Source: Sesamum alatum (lineage: Eukaryota; Streptophyta; Magnoliopsida; Lamiales; Pedaliaceae). From it: 64,000 nucleotides of DNA. This document shows positions 22,435 to 34,566 of the stretch, piece by piece. The first letter of the stretch is position 1. Every line of letters begins with the position of its first letter. The DNA is taken from NCBI GenBank assembly GCA_034509735.1, contig JACGWO010000003.1, positions 8,122,001-8,186,000 on the forward strand, given 5' to 3'. A program made the position numbers and the translations under genes. The notes beneath the pieces were generated by a model. That model was given only the letters and a program-made list of their open reading frames with translations, had not been told where the DNA came from and did no database searches.

Positions 22435-23345
22435 AATATAAGTCTGGTTCTTTGAAATCTAAGACCATCTTAAGATTTCACAGCCTAGCGTGGTAATACG
22501 TTCCATTAGACTTATTAGTCTCAAGTATAAGGGTTAGTGGATTCTTAGACATCAATAGTTAAACAGAAAAACATTCAGTAGATTATAACAATATTATGCT
22601 CAAGTTAAGACTTGGTCCTTTAGTCATTAACCCCTACCACTATTTCTACGAAAGCCCATCACTCTCAAATGGGGTTTCGGAAAATCATTTCCTAGTGGGC
22701 TTGCGATCCACAAGCGCAATTCTCCATGCCCCCCTTTAACAATTCACATGGAAAAAGCCTCATGGGAGGTATCTAATACCATTGTCAACCGATGAGATTC
22801 CCAAGATATTCTGCCTCACCTCTTCACATGATCCTGAGGACTCCAAGCGAACGATGCTACTCGATGTTAGGCCCGACCCATCAACCAAATCATACCTCAA
22901 CTGTCGCCCCGACTCATGAGACAGGGAAACAATGAGCGTACTCTTTGTTCACAACAACGGTGCAGCTTTTCTATATTCCAAATGTGCCACGACTCGTGAG
23001 ACCACACTTGGGTAACGGTAGCTTCCTCACGACATTGCTATGGATGGAAGGCTTGGACAGATCAAAACCATTTTGATCCAAGTCCATCATGGGCCTAATA
23101 TTTCAACTTGGTCCAACCAAGTGAGAGTTCGAAATTATTGACCGAGACCTCATCACATTAATATTTTGCATGCATAAATATCCAATAATATAAAACATTT
23201 AAATAAATGCATCGCATGCAAGCAAATCTAGCATACCCTGTTGGATGATCACGAGCCCAACCTATGAGACCCACTGAGCCCGCAATGAGTCTATGATCTG
23301 TCTAGGGTGGTCCTACACTATTACAACAAATTAACCCATTGGCAT

Positions 23346-23560
23346 GCACGGGTTAATAACTAGTATAATATGATTATTATAACACTTGGATACTTAATTT
23401 CATAATTAATTATGTAAATTGAATTCCAAAACTAATCTCATTTGTAATTTCATAGTTTAATTTCTTTTTGAGAAACACGTTTTTTTTAAAATTTTTATTC
23501 TAGTTTCTTTTTTAGAGAAACACGTTTCTTTTTTTCACTCAAGTATCTTTTTCCTAATCA
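23346..23560. other. AT-rich spacer
   Basis: No gene. Two TTTAGAGAAACACGTTTCTTT-like segments lie near 23468-23535, the first reading TTGAGAAACACGTTTTTT. Confidence 0.4.
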
Positions 23561-24161
23561 ATTGTTACAACCACACAAATCAAGCATTAAAAGTCAAAAC
23601 CCTAAAAAATCATGTCTTCTTCCCAGACACACTCTGATTCCCCCCTTCCTTTGGTTCAATTCTGTGTTTGTGACTTCCCTTCCTTTTGTTCACTTCTCCT
23701 GTGTTTGTGATTTGTATCTCCACAAACACACTCTGATTCTGCTTTTGAACTAAAGGAACAGAGGCAAGAAAATCAACAACATATGTCACGAATCATCTAC
23801 AAAATTGAAGGGTTTCCGCAGCCGAGAGACAATAGAGTTCGTGGTTGGAGTGCGCCGAGGATGGCCGACGGGGCATGAGGGTTGCTCCTGTGCAAGGCAG
23901 CACCCGCGAGAGAAGAACGGCGGAGAACGAGAAACCCCGCTGGTAAAAACCCTCAAAACCACCGCTGGTAAAAACCCTCAAAACCACCGCTGGTAAAAAC
24001 CCTCAAAACCACCGCTGTCTTTCCACCATTTTACCCGAGCTCACCTCAAACCCCCACTGACATGTTTTCACCCTCTCACCTTCATTTCTTCTTTCCTCTG
24101 TTCACTTCTCAACCAAAAACAGAGGGAAGAAAACCAAGACGACGCCGTTGTTATCAAGAAG
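23561..24161 (+). promoter_or_regulatory. Promoter/5'UTR-like stretch
   Basis: The composition changes abruptly from AT-rich DNA to a CT-rich and CpG-containing stretch, typical of a plant 5'UTR. A telo-box (AAACCCTAA) lies at 23597-23605; this motif is known from promoters and first exons of plant housekeeping genes. CTCTGATTCTGCTTTTGA-type segments occur twice (23630 and 23730). The stretch leads to a candidate start codon at 24162. No TATA box is assigned. Confidence 0.4.
23941..24015. repeat. 25-bp minisatellite, three perfect copies
   Basis: The unit TGGTAAAAACCCTCAAAACC followed by ACCGC occurs exactly three times head to tail, without a mismatch. It lies inside the 5'UTR-like stretch. 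Confidence 0.97.
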
Positions 24162-24251
24162 ATGGAGAAAGATAATGCCGAGAAATCCCAGCATAATGTA
24201 GTTGCTAGATTGCAAGAGTCAATTGGCTCTCTCCCTGTGTTTGCCTTCTCG
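24162..24251 (+). pseudogene. Candidate first exon of an unrecognised gene
   Basis: The ATG at 24162 opens 30 codons (MEKDNAEKSQ...ARLQESIGSL...) ending at a splice donor, TCG|GTAATT, at 24251/24252. It sits 3' of a 5'UTR-like region, as a first exon would. A candidate next exon begins after TGCTTCAG at 24921: in phase it hits a stop after 11 codons, but in the neighbouring frame it reads SLQEWVNHMAQLIATCDQIL, so a one-base indel is likely. I do not recognise the protein. It is best taken as a decayed or captured gene start. Confidence 0.4.
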
Positions 24252-24920
24252 GTAATTTCCTACTTGTTTAGGGTTTTCTTTTTTATTTCTTCTAGAATTA
24301 CTAAAGCTTAGAAAATGGGGCTATGCTTTTGAATTTGAAAAGAATCCTTTTCAAAGTAAATTAATTTTCCACACTATATTGATGCCCCAGAATCTGCATT
24401 GCTTATACGCACACAGCATTATAGTTTGGTGCCTTGCAGGTTGGGATTCTGTGTATAAATCCTGCTTAAAAACAAATGGTTTAGTGATGCTGTCAGAGAC
24501 AATGAAGTTCTTAATGATGACCCTGCTATTCATGTATAGCATAATTACTTAAAGATGTGCCCTTTGGTAGTATTTTAAGTGTCGTGATCTTGTTTTGAGT
24601 CCTGACATTAGGTTGTCGAATTTGGAGCCTGTGGGTTAACTAGATAGAATAAAATTTGATGACTGAAAATGAATGCTTTTGGACTTAGTTTGTCCTGTTT
24701 ATCTGAACATTGCCTACAATACAATGTTCTTATTATTTTCCTGCACCAATATTTTGAGGTAGATAAATTCCTGATTTGGATTTTCTTAGCACAACATTTA
24801 TTAGTTTATTCAATAATCAATCATAGATTTCTTGAAGTGTTGTATGTTCTGTAGTTTTTTTATTATGCTTATATTCTGGCAAAGTGGATTGCCACGTAAG
24901 AATTATGTTTGCTGCTTCAG

Positions 24921-25033
24921 ATAAGGGAAAGAGTTTCAGTCTTCAAGAGTGGGTGAACCATATGGCTCAGTTGATTGCTACTTGTGACCAAATTCTTAGG
25001 ATGACACTGTTTTTGTGGGCCCTCAGAATCTAA
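24921..25033 (+). pseudogene. Candidate second exon, frameshifted
   Basis: It is preceded by the acceptor TGCTGCTTCAG and opens with ATAAGGGAAAGAG. The plausible coding frame (KGKSFSLQEWVNHMAQ, then LIATCDQILR) is out of phase with the preceding exon and runs to a TAA at 25031. No splice donor is convincing. Unknown family. Confidence 0.3.
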
Positions 25034-25082
25034 AAACAATGTTCAGAACTTGACCTTACTTCCAGTTCACTACTTGCATTCA

Positions 25083-25765
25083 CTGAATTGCCTTTCGGCT
25101 ACTTTTAGTGATGTTTTTCTGCGCCCATTGTCAAATTGTTGATCTCAAGCTGTTCAAAATCATCACCTACGCCATACTTTTGAGGTGTGAGATTAGACCA
25201 TATAGGATTGGTTTGTGTTTTTATCTGGTTTAAGATTCGTTTAATGGATGATATCAATTTGTTTCTCAGTAAAATGAACCTTCTCTTCATTCTCATGCTC
25301 TTAAAGACAGATTCCTGGTCTGTCTTTATGCTGGGAAACCAAAAAGAATGAGCTATGTTACTGAATGTATCATCTTAGTTGCAGTTGTGGTACTGTAGAT
25401 CATAAGAATTAGCAAAGTTTGCCATGGATTTTCTTTATTGTAAACTGATCTTCATGTCTTGCGTCTTCTACCAAAAAACTGTTGTTGGTCGAGGTGGAAG
25501 TATACATTTGTTCCCCTTCCCCTTTTCTCTTACTAGTGTATGGTTATGTTATCCACTTTATAGAGTAAGATATAGTCGAATGTTTCATTTGTCAATAAAT
25601 TTCTTTCAGAAACATAATTGTAGTTTCTCATCAGCAACTTTTGAAAGCTATTGCTTATTGATTCATGATTAGTGTTATGTTATGTATTCAATATTTTGAT
25701 ACTGGAGCGTTTGTGGGGTTGATTTTAACTTTTTAGCACATTCATGATATCTTGATTGTTCGATG
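25083..25765. repeat. Segmental duplicate A, part 1
   Basis: This matches 38725-39405 along its length: CCTTTCGGCTACTTTTAGTG, CTCAAGCTGTTCAAAATCAT, AGGATTGGTTTGTGTTTTTA, ATGTATCATCTTAGTTGCAG and TTTTGATACTGGAGCGTTTG occur in both, in order. It looks intronic. The paired copy continues in part 2 without the interruption present in copy B. Confidence 0.88.
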
Positions 25766-26250
25766 TTATAGAAAGAACAGAGATTCTTTCTTCAAGTTCT
25801 CTATCTAAGGGAATGAAGAATTAGCATTTTATAAATTAACTTTTTAGCTCATTATGAATTACATAATTTTAGTGTTGCTGATATGTATTCATAAATAGAG
25901 CAGGAATCTTGAGCCAAACCCAAGCTGGAGAATAAAACAACACAAGTCGCAGGCTTGCCTTCAGATTTAGATGTGATTTACATAATTTCTTATCACTTGG
26001 GGTTTATTCACGGTAAAGCACTTGTAATGGCTTAAATTCTATCAATATTTACGTTGATCTATATGGAGAATTTATTTAATATCAATATGTGAAAATAAAG
26101 TGGTTATTTTGTTTATATGGTCCAATGCTTTCATTATGTTCTAGGTTTGTTTTCTTCTTATATTATATGTGAATCTCTTCTTGTCACTTGAAGAATGGTG
26201 TCTTAAAAATTTATTGTTTTACAGGCATTCCTTTTCTTGTAACTTATTAG
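25766..26250. repeat. Segmental duplicate A, part 2
   Basis: This matches 41827-42315: AGAGATTCTTTCTTCAA, AAAACAACACAAGTCG, GGCTTGCCTTCAGATTTAGA and GGTAAAGCACTTGTAATGGC are shared. Here it directly follows part 1, whereas in copy B about 2.4 kb lies between the two parts. Its last section (from about 25990, TTGGGGTTTATTCACGGTAA) is already a diverged start of the 1.075-kb array unit. Confidence 0.85.
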
Positions 26251-26615
26251 CTACTTTTTCTAAACTAATTCAAAGTTCATATTTTACTGGAACTTTGGTT
26301 GGGGAATCGCAGTAATCGTGAATCAATAATGTCTTGGAATCAGATTTATAGCATATAACGAGCATTAGCTATCTTCTAATTAAGAACATAGATACATTCA
26401 AGGCTTTTCACCAATGTAATTTTGTTGAAATTGAAGAATCCATGATACACTTTAACCTTGGCCTACAATTTGCTAGGTTTTATTGTCAGTGATAATACGC
26501 TATTCTTTTCACGAATATAATTTTGGTAAATTGAAGAAGCCACGATACACTTGAACCCCTTTATTATGATAAGTGAATTGGGTTCGTTCATCATTTTATG
26601 TATATTTATATGCAG

Positions 26616-26848
26616 AGTTGCGAAGAGCATTGCTATGGAACCCCGGAGTTCTCTGCTAAAAGATAGAAGAAAGGCGAAGGAGAAAAAATTTATTGAAAAG
26701 CAAAAACTAGAAAGAAAGGAGAAGCAGAAAAAAAATATTAAAAAACTATTTGATAGAAAAAAAAAAGGCAAAAGAGCAAAAATGTTTAAAAAACTATATT
26801 TTCGGGACATGACACATATTAATGACATGCTTCAAATTCTTGGGAAAG
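26616..26848 (+). pseudogene. Array unit 1, exon-like block a, open throughout
   Basis: This is the only copy in which block a stays open from the acceptor (TATATGCAG) to the donor (GGGAAAG|GTATC). It encodes about 77 residues: AKSIAMEPRSSLLKDRRKAK, a lysine/glutamate-rich helix, then MFKKLYFRDM and INDMLQILGK. In other units the A-runs vary in length and the frame is lost (for example at the TGA in 27849-27851, and at ...KKRRKSKND followed by TAA in units 4, 6 and 7). The predicted product would be a highly basic coiled coil, but the basic stretch could equally be a by-product of A-rich DNA. Family not recognised. Confidence 0.45.
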
Positions 26849-26947
26849 GTATCATATCATTTTTATATTGATTATCCTTTAGCAACTTTGGTTTTTTAAT
26901 ATTTGGTTGCATGGTAACTCAGTAAATCGATGCTTTTCTTGATTTAG

Positions 26948-27017
26948 GCTGCCGCGCGATGCTTGAGAATAATTATTTTCACTTTCCCAAGACCTTATAA
27001 CTTGGGGTTCATTCATG
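26948..27017 (+). pseudogene. Array unit 1, exon-like block b, shifted
   Basis: It is bounded by TTGATTTAG and TTCATG|GTAAAG. Joined to block a it should read GCRAMLEN..., but an indel after GAGAAT moves the frame into a stop (CTTATAA). Block a is therefore open in this unit while block b is broken. Confidence 0.4.
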
Positions 27018-30000
27018 GTAAAGCACTTGTAATTGCTTAATTGCTGTCGTTATGTATGTTTATCTATCTGGAGTAGTTGTTTAGTATCAATTTGTGACAA
27101 ATATGGTACTTATTTTGGTTATATGGTCCACACTTTCATTATGTTCTAGGTTTGTTTTCTTCTTATATGTGGAGTCTCTTCTTGTCATTCAAAGTATGGT
27201 GCCGTGAAAATCTATTATCATACTGGCATTGCTTTTCTTGTAACATATTCATATTTCACTGAAATTTTGCTTGGCAAATGCACTAATCCTGAATCAATAA
27301 TGTTTAGGTATCAGATTTATCTCATGTAACGAGCATTAGCTACTCTTCTAGTTATAAACATAAATACATGTCTTCGCCAATGTACTTTGGTTTAAATTGA
27401 AGAAGTCATACACTTGAACCCCGTTCTACAATTTACTAGGTTTTATTGTCAGTTGTAATATGCTAGTCTTTTCACGAATATAATTTTATTGGAATTGAAG
27501 AAGCCATGATACACTTGAACCCCTTTGTATAATATGGTAGGTTTTATTGTTAGTGATTCACATCTTCCATGGGATCCCAGTGATTAAGTATGCCATATAT
27601 GCATAACATTAAATATACACATAAAGTTATGCATTATTGTTATGATAAGTGAATTGGGTTCGTTCATCATTTTGTATATATCTATATGCAAAATTGTGAA
27701 GAGCATTGCTATGGAACCCCGGAGTTCTCTGCTAAAAGAAATAAGAAAGGCGAAGGAGAAAAATATTATTAAAAAGCAAAATACAGAAAGAAAGAAGGAG
27801 AAAAATATTAAAAAACTATTTGATAGAAAAAAAGAGTCGAAAGAGAAATGATGCAGGATTAATGATATGCTTCAAATTCTTGGTGAAGGTATCATATCAT
27901 TTTTATATTGATTATGCTTCTGTTTCCTCAGCATCTTTGGTTTTTTAATATTTGGTTCCATGGTAACTCAGTCTCTTAAATCGACCCTTTTCTTGATTTA
28001 GGTTGGTGCGCAATGGTTGAGAATTTATTGTCACTTTCCCAAGAGCTTATCATTCGGGGTTCATTCATGGTAAAGCACTTGTAACTGCTTAATAGCTATC
28101 AATATTTACGTTGCTTTGTCTGGAGTAGTTGTTTAGTATCAATATGTGACAAATGAGGTGCTTACTTTGTTTAGATGGTCCAACGCTTTCATTATCTTCT
28201 AGGTTTCTTTTCTTCTTATGTGTAAGTCTATTCTTTCATTCAAAGAATGAAAATTATTTAATTTACAGGCATTGCTTTTCTTTTGGCTTATTCATATTTC
28301 AATGAAATTTTGCATGGGTACATGTAGTAATCGTGAATCAATAAAATCAAGGAATCTGATTTATCTCCTACAACAAGCATTAGCTACTCGTCTAGTTATA
28401 AACATAAATACATGTCTTGTCTTTTCACCAAAGTATTTTGGTTTAAATTGAAGTAGCCATGATACACTTTAACCCCATTCTACAATTTGCTAGGTTTTAT
28501 TGTTGGTGTTAATATGCTAGTCTTTTCACCAATATAATTTTGCTGGAATTGAAGAAGCCATGATACACTTGAACCCCTATGTATAAAATGGTAGGCTTTA
28601 TTGCCAGTGATTCACATCCATCATGGGATCCCAGTTATTAAGTATGCCATATATGCATAACATCACATACACGCATAAAGTTATGCATTATTGTTATGAT
28701 AAAGGAATTGGGTTCGTTCATCATTTTGTGTATATTTTATATGCAGAGCTGCGGAGAGCATTGCTATGGAACCCCGGAGTTCTCGACTAAAAGATAGAAG
28801 AAAGACGGAGGAGAAAAAATTATTGACAATAAAAAAAATAGAAAGAAAGGAGGAGAAAAAAATATTAAAAAATTATTTGATAGAGAAAAAAAGGCGAAAG
28901 AGCAAAAATGATTAAAAACCTATGTTTTCAGGACATAATGCAGATTAATGACATGCTTCCAATTCTTGGGAAAGGTATCATATCATTTTTATATTGATTA
29001 GCCTTCTATTTCCTTTAGCATCTTTGGTTGTATGGTAACTAAATCTCTTAAATCGATGCTTTTTTTGATTTAGGCTAGCGCGCAATGGTTGAGAATTTAG
29101 TGTCACTTTCCCAAGAGCTTATAACTCGGGGTTCATTCATGGTAAAGCACTTGTAATTGCTTAATAGCTGTCAATATTTACGTTGCTATGTCTGGAGTAG
29201 TTGTTTAGTATCAATATGTGACAAATAAGGTGCTTAATTTATTTAGATGGTCCAACGCTTTCATTATGTTCTAGGTTTATTTTCTTCTTATATGTAAGTC
29301 TTGTCTTTCATTCAAAGAATGAAAATTTATTGATTTACAGGCATTGCTTTTCTTTTGGCTTATTCATATTTCAATGAAATTTTGCATGGGTAAATGTAGT
29401 AATCGTGAATCAATAAAATCTAGGAATCAGATTTATCTCCTACAACAAGCATTGGCTACTCTTCTAGTTATAAGCATAAATACATGTCTAGTCTTTTCAC
29501 CAAAATACTTTGGTTTAAATTGAAGTAGCCATGATACACTTGAAAACCGTTCTACAATTTGCTAGGTTTTATTGTTGGTGTTAATATGCTAGTCGTTTCA
29601 CAAATATAATTTTGTTGGAATTGAAGAAGCTATGATACTCTTGAACCCCTATGTATAAAATGGTAGGCTTTATTACCAGTGATTCACATCTTCCATGGGA
29701 TCCCAGTTATTAAGTATGCCATATATTCATAACCTCACATATATGCATAAAGTTATGCATTGTTGTTATGATAAGGGAATTGGGCTCGTTCATCATTTTG
29801 TGTATATTTATATGCAGAACTGCGGAGAGCATTGCTATTGAACCCCGGAGTTCTCGGCTAAAAGATAGACGAAAGACGGAGGAGAAAAAAATTATTGAAA
29901 AGAAAAAAATAGAAAGAAAGGAGGAGGAGAAAAAAATATTAAAATATTATTTGATAGAGAAAAAAAGGCGAAAGAGCAAGAATGATTAAAAAACTATGTT

Positions 30001-33000
30001 TTCAGGACATGACGCAGATTAATGTCATGCTTCCGATTCTTGGGAAAGGTATCATATCATTTTTATATTGATTAGCCTTCTATTTCCTTTAGCATCTCTG
30101 GTTTTTTAATATTTGGTTGCATGGTAACTAAATCTCTTAAATCGATGCTTTTTTTTATTTAGGCTGGCGCGCAATGGTTGAGAATTTAGTGTCACTTTCC
30201 CAAGAGCTTATAACTCGGGGTTCATTCATGGTAAAGCACTTGTAATTGCTTAATAGCTGTCAATAATTACGTTGCTATGTCTGGAGTAGTTGTTTAGTAT
30301 CAATATGTGACAAATAAGGTGCTTAATTTATTTAGATGGTCCAACGCTTTCATTGTGTTCTAGGTTTATTTTCTTCTTATATGTAAGTCTTGTCTTTCAT
30401 ACAAAGAATGAAAATTTATTGATTTACAGGCATTGCTTTTCTTTTGGCTTATTCATATTTCAATGAAATTTTGCATGGGTACATGTAGTAATCGTGAATC
30501 AATAAAATCAAGGAATCTGATTTATCTCCTACAACAAGCATTAGCTACTCGTCTAGTTATAAACATAAATACATGTCTTGTCTTTTCACCAAAGTATTTT
30601 GGTTTAAATTGAAGTAGCCATGATACACTTGAAACCGTTCTACAATTTGCTAGGTTTTATTGTTGGTGTTAATATGCTAGTGTTTTCACAAATATAATTT
30701 TCTTGGAATTGAAGAAGCTATGAGACTCTTGAACCCCTATGTATAAAATGGTAGGCTTTATTGCCAGTGATTCACATCCTCCATGGGATCCCAGTTATTA
30801 AGTATGCCATACATGCATAACCCCACATATATGCATAAAGTTATGCATTATTGTTATGACAAGGGAATTGGTCTCGTTCATCATTTTGTGTATATTTATA
30901 TGCAGAACTGCGGAGAGCATTGGTATGGAACCCTGGAGTTCTCGGCTAAAAGATAGACGAAAGACGGAGGAGGAAAAAATTATTGAAAAGCAAAAAATAG
31001 AAAGAAAGGAGGGAAAAAATATTAAAAAACTATTTGATAGAGAAAAAAAGGCGAAAGAGCAAAAAAGATTAAAAACCTATGTTTTCAGGACATAACGCAG
31101 ATTAATGACATGCTTCCAATTCTTGGGAAAGGTATCATATCATTTTTATGTTGATTAGCCTTCTATTTCCTTTAGCATCTCTGGTTTTTTAATATTTGGT
31201 TGCATGGTAACTAAATCTCTTAAATCGATGCTTTTTTTGATTTAGGTTGGCGCGCAATGGTTGAGAATTTAGTGTCACTTTCCCAAGAGCTTATAACTCG
31301 GGGTTCATTCATGGTAAAGCACTTGTAATTGCTTAATAGCTGTCAATATTTACGTTGGTATGTCTGCAGTAGTTGTTTAGTATCAATATGTGACAAATAA
31401 GGTGCTTAATTTATTTAGATGGTCCAACGCTTTCATTATGTTCTAGGTTAATTTTCTTCTTATATGTAAGTCTTGGCTTTCATTCAAAGAATGAAAATTT
31501 ATTGATTTACAGGCATTGCTTTTCTTTTGGCTTATTCATATTTCAATGAAATTTTGCATGGGTAAATGTAGTAATCGTGAATCAATAAAATCTAGGAATC
31601 ATATTTATCTCGTACAACAAGCATTAGCTACTCTTCTAGTTATAAGCATAAATACATGTCTAGTCTTTTCACCAAAATACTTTGGTTTAAATTGAAGTAG
31701 CCATGATACAATTGAAACCGTTCTACAATTTGCTAGGTTTTATTGTTGGTGTTAATATGCTAGTCGTTTCACAAATATAATATTGTTGGAATTGAAGAAG
31801 CTATGATACTCTTGAACCCCTATGTATAAAATGGTAGGCGTATTATCAGTGATTCACATCCTCCATGGGATCCCAGTTATTATGCCATATATGCATAACC
31901 TCACATATATGCATAAAGTTATGCATTGTTGTTGTGATAAGGGAATTGGGCTCGTTCATCATTTTGTGTATATTTATATGCAGAGCTGCGGAGAGCATTG
32001 CTATGGAACCCCGGAGTTCTCGGCTAAAAGATAGAAGAAAGACGAAGGAGAAAAAAATTATTGAAAATAAAAAAAATAGAAGAAAGGAGGAGAAAAAAAT
32101 ATTAAAAAACTATTTGATAGAGAAAAAAAGGCGAAAGAGCAAAAATGATTAAAAAACTATGTTTGCAGGACATGACGCAGATTAATGTCATGCTTCCGAT
32201 TCTTGGGAAAGGTATCATATCATTTTTATATTGATTAGCCTTCTATTTCCTTTAGCATCTCTGGTTTTTTAATATTTGGTTGCATGGTAACTAAATCTCT
32301 TAACTCAATGCTTTTTTTTTTTATTTAGGCTGGCGAGCAATGGTTGAGAATTTATGACTTTCCCAACAGCCTATAACTCGGGGTTCATTCATGGTAAAGC
32401 ACTTGTAATTGCTTAATAGCTGTCAATATTTACGTTGCTCTCTCTGGAGTAGTTGTTTAGTATCAATATGTGACAGATAATGTGGTTAATTTATTTAGAT
32501 GGTCCAACGCTTTCACTATGTTTTAGGTTTATTTTCTCCTTAATTGTAAGTCTTGTATTTCATTGAAAGAATGAAAATTTATTGATTTACAGGCATTGCT
32601 TTTCGTTTGACTTGTTCATATTTCAATGAAATTTTGCATGGCTAAATGTAGTAATCGTGAATCAATAAAATCTATGAATCAGATTTATCTCCTACAACAA
32701 GCATTAGCTACTCTTCTAGTTATAAGCATAAATACATGTCTAGTCTTTTCAGCAGAGTACTTTGGTTTAAATGGAAGTAGCCATGATACACTTGAAACCG
32801 TTCTACAATTTGCTATGTTTTATTGTTGGTGTTAATATGCTGGTCTTTTCACAAATATAATCTTGTTGGAACTGAAGAAGCTATGATACTCTTGAACCCC
32901 TATATGTATAAAATGATAGGCTTTAGTGCCAGTGATTCACATCCTCCATGGGATCCCAGTTATTAAGTATGCCATATATGCATAACATCACATATATGCA

Positions 33001-34498
33001 TAAAGTAACTTTATTGTTATGATAATGGAATTGGGCTCATTCATCATTTTGCGTATATTTATATGCAGAGCTGCGGAGAGCATTGCTATGGAACCCCGGA
33101 GTTCTCGGCTAAAAGATAGAAGAAAGACGAAGGAGAAAAAAATTATTGAAAATAAAAAAAATAGAAGAAAGGAGGAGAAAAAAATATTAAAAAACTATTT
33201 GATAGAGAAAAAAAGGCGAAAGAGCAAAAATGATTGAAAAACTATGTTTTCAAGACATGACGCAGATTAATGACATGCTTCCAATTCTTGGGAAAGGTAT
33301 GATATCATTTTTATATTGATTAGTCTTCTATTTCCTTTAGCATCTTTGGTTTTTGAATATTTGGTTGCATGGTAACTAAATCTTTTAAATCGATGCTTTT
33401 TTTTATTTAGGCTGGCGAGCAATGATTGAGAATTTAGTGTCACTTTCCCAGGAGCTTATAACTCGGGGTTCATTCATGGTAAAGCACTTGTAATTGCTTA
33501 ATAGCTGTCAATATTTACGTTGCTATGTCTGCAGTAGTTGTTTAGTATCAATATATGACAAATAAGGTGCTTAATTTATTTAGATAGTCCAACACTTTCA
33601 TTATGTTCTAGGTTTATTTTCTTCTTATATGTAAGTCTTGTCATTCATTCAAAGAAAGAAAATTTATTGATTTACAGGCATTGCTTTTCTTTTGACTTAT
33701 TCATATTCCAATGAAATTTTGCATGGGTAAATGTAGTAATCGTGAATCAATAAAATCTAGGAATCAGATTTATCTCCTACAACAAGCATTAGGCACTCTT
33801 CTAGTTATAAGCATAAATACATGTCTAGTCTTTTCACCAAAGTACTTTGGTTTAAATTGAAGTAGCCATGATACACTTGAACCCCATTCTACAATTTGCT
33901 ATGTTTTATTGTTGGTGTTAATATGCTGGTCTTTTCACAAATATAATGTTGTTGGAATTGAAGAAGCCATGATACACTTGAACCCCTATGTATAAAATGG
34001 TAGGCTTTATTGCCAGTGATTCACATCCTCCATGGGATCCCAGTTATTAAGTATGCCATATATGCATAACATCACATATACGCATAAAGTTATGCATTAT
34101 TGTTATGATAAGGGAATTGGGTTCGTTCAACATTTTGTGTATATTTTATATGCAGAGCTGCGGAGAGCATTGCTATGGATCCCCGGAGTTCTCGGCTAAA
34201 AGATAGAAGAAAGACGAAGGAGAAAAAAATTATTGAAAATAAAAAAAATAGAAAGAAAGGAGGAGGAAAAAATATTAAAAAACTATTTGATAGAAAAAAA
34301 GTTGCGAAAGATCCAAAATGATTAAAAAACTATCTTTTCAGGACATGACGCAGAATAATGACATGCTTCAAATTCTTGGGAAAGGTATCATATCATTTTT
34401 ATATTGATTAGCCTTCTATTTCCTTTAGCATATTTGTTTTTTGAATAACTGGTTGCATGGTAACTCAGTCTCTAAATCGATGCTTTTTTTTTTTTTAG

Positions 34499-34566
34499 GT
34501 TGGCGCGCAATGGTTGAGAATTTATTGTCACTTTCCCAAGAGCTTATCGCTCGGGGTTCATTCCTG
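34499..34566 (+). pseudogene. Array unit 8, exon-like block b, open
   Basis: After the acceptor TTTTTTAG the 68-nt block reads, in the phase set by the end of block a, GWRAMVENLLSLSQELIARG then SFL, and ends at a GTAAAG donor. It is a clear example of block b kept open; units 3, 4, 5 and 6 differ mainly in a LLS to LVS change or a stop-creating base. The short amphipathic peptide is not recognised. Confidence 0.45.

Larger units (their letters stand above)
20341..23345 (-). mobile_element. Decayed Ty1/copia element, body 2
   Basis: A second element of the same family and strand as 15597-18995. Read from 23345 down it holds the leader (23345-22600), gag (22434-21840), a degraded protease region (about 21830-21300), GAG-pre-integrase (21240-21028) and degraded integrase (about 21020-20400). 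Reverse transcriptase is missing entirely. It is more decayed than body 1, with many stops and an internal ~178-bp duplication. Confidence 0.82.

Noticed and set aside
26463..26828. 121-codon minus-strand ORF rich in Phe and Ser
   Set aside because: It is the antisense shadow of the lysine-rich block a and appears again at 35109-35309 for the same reason.
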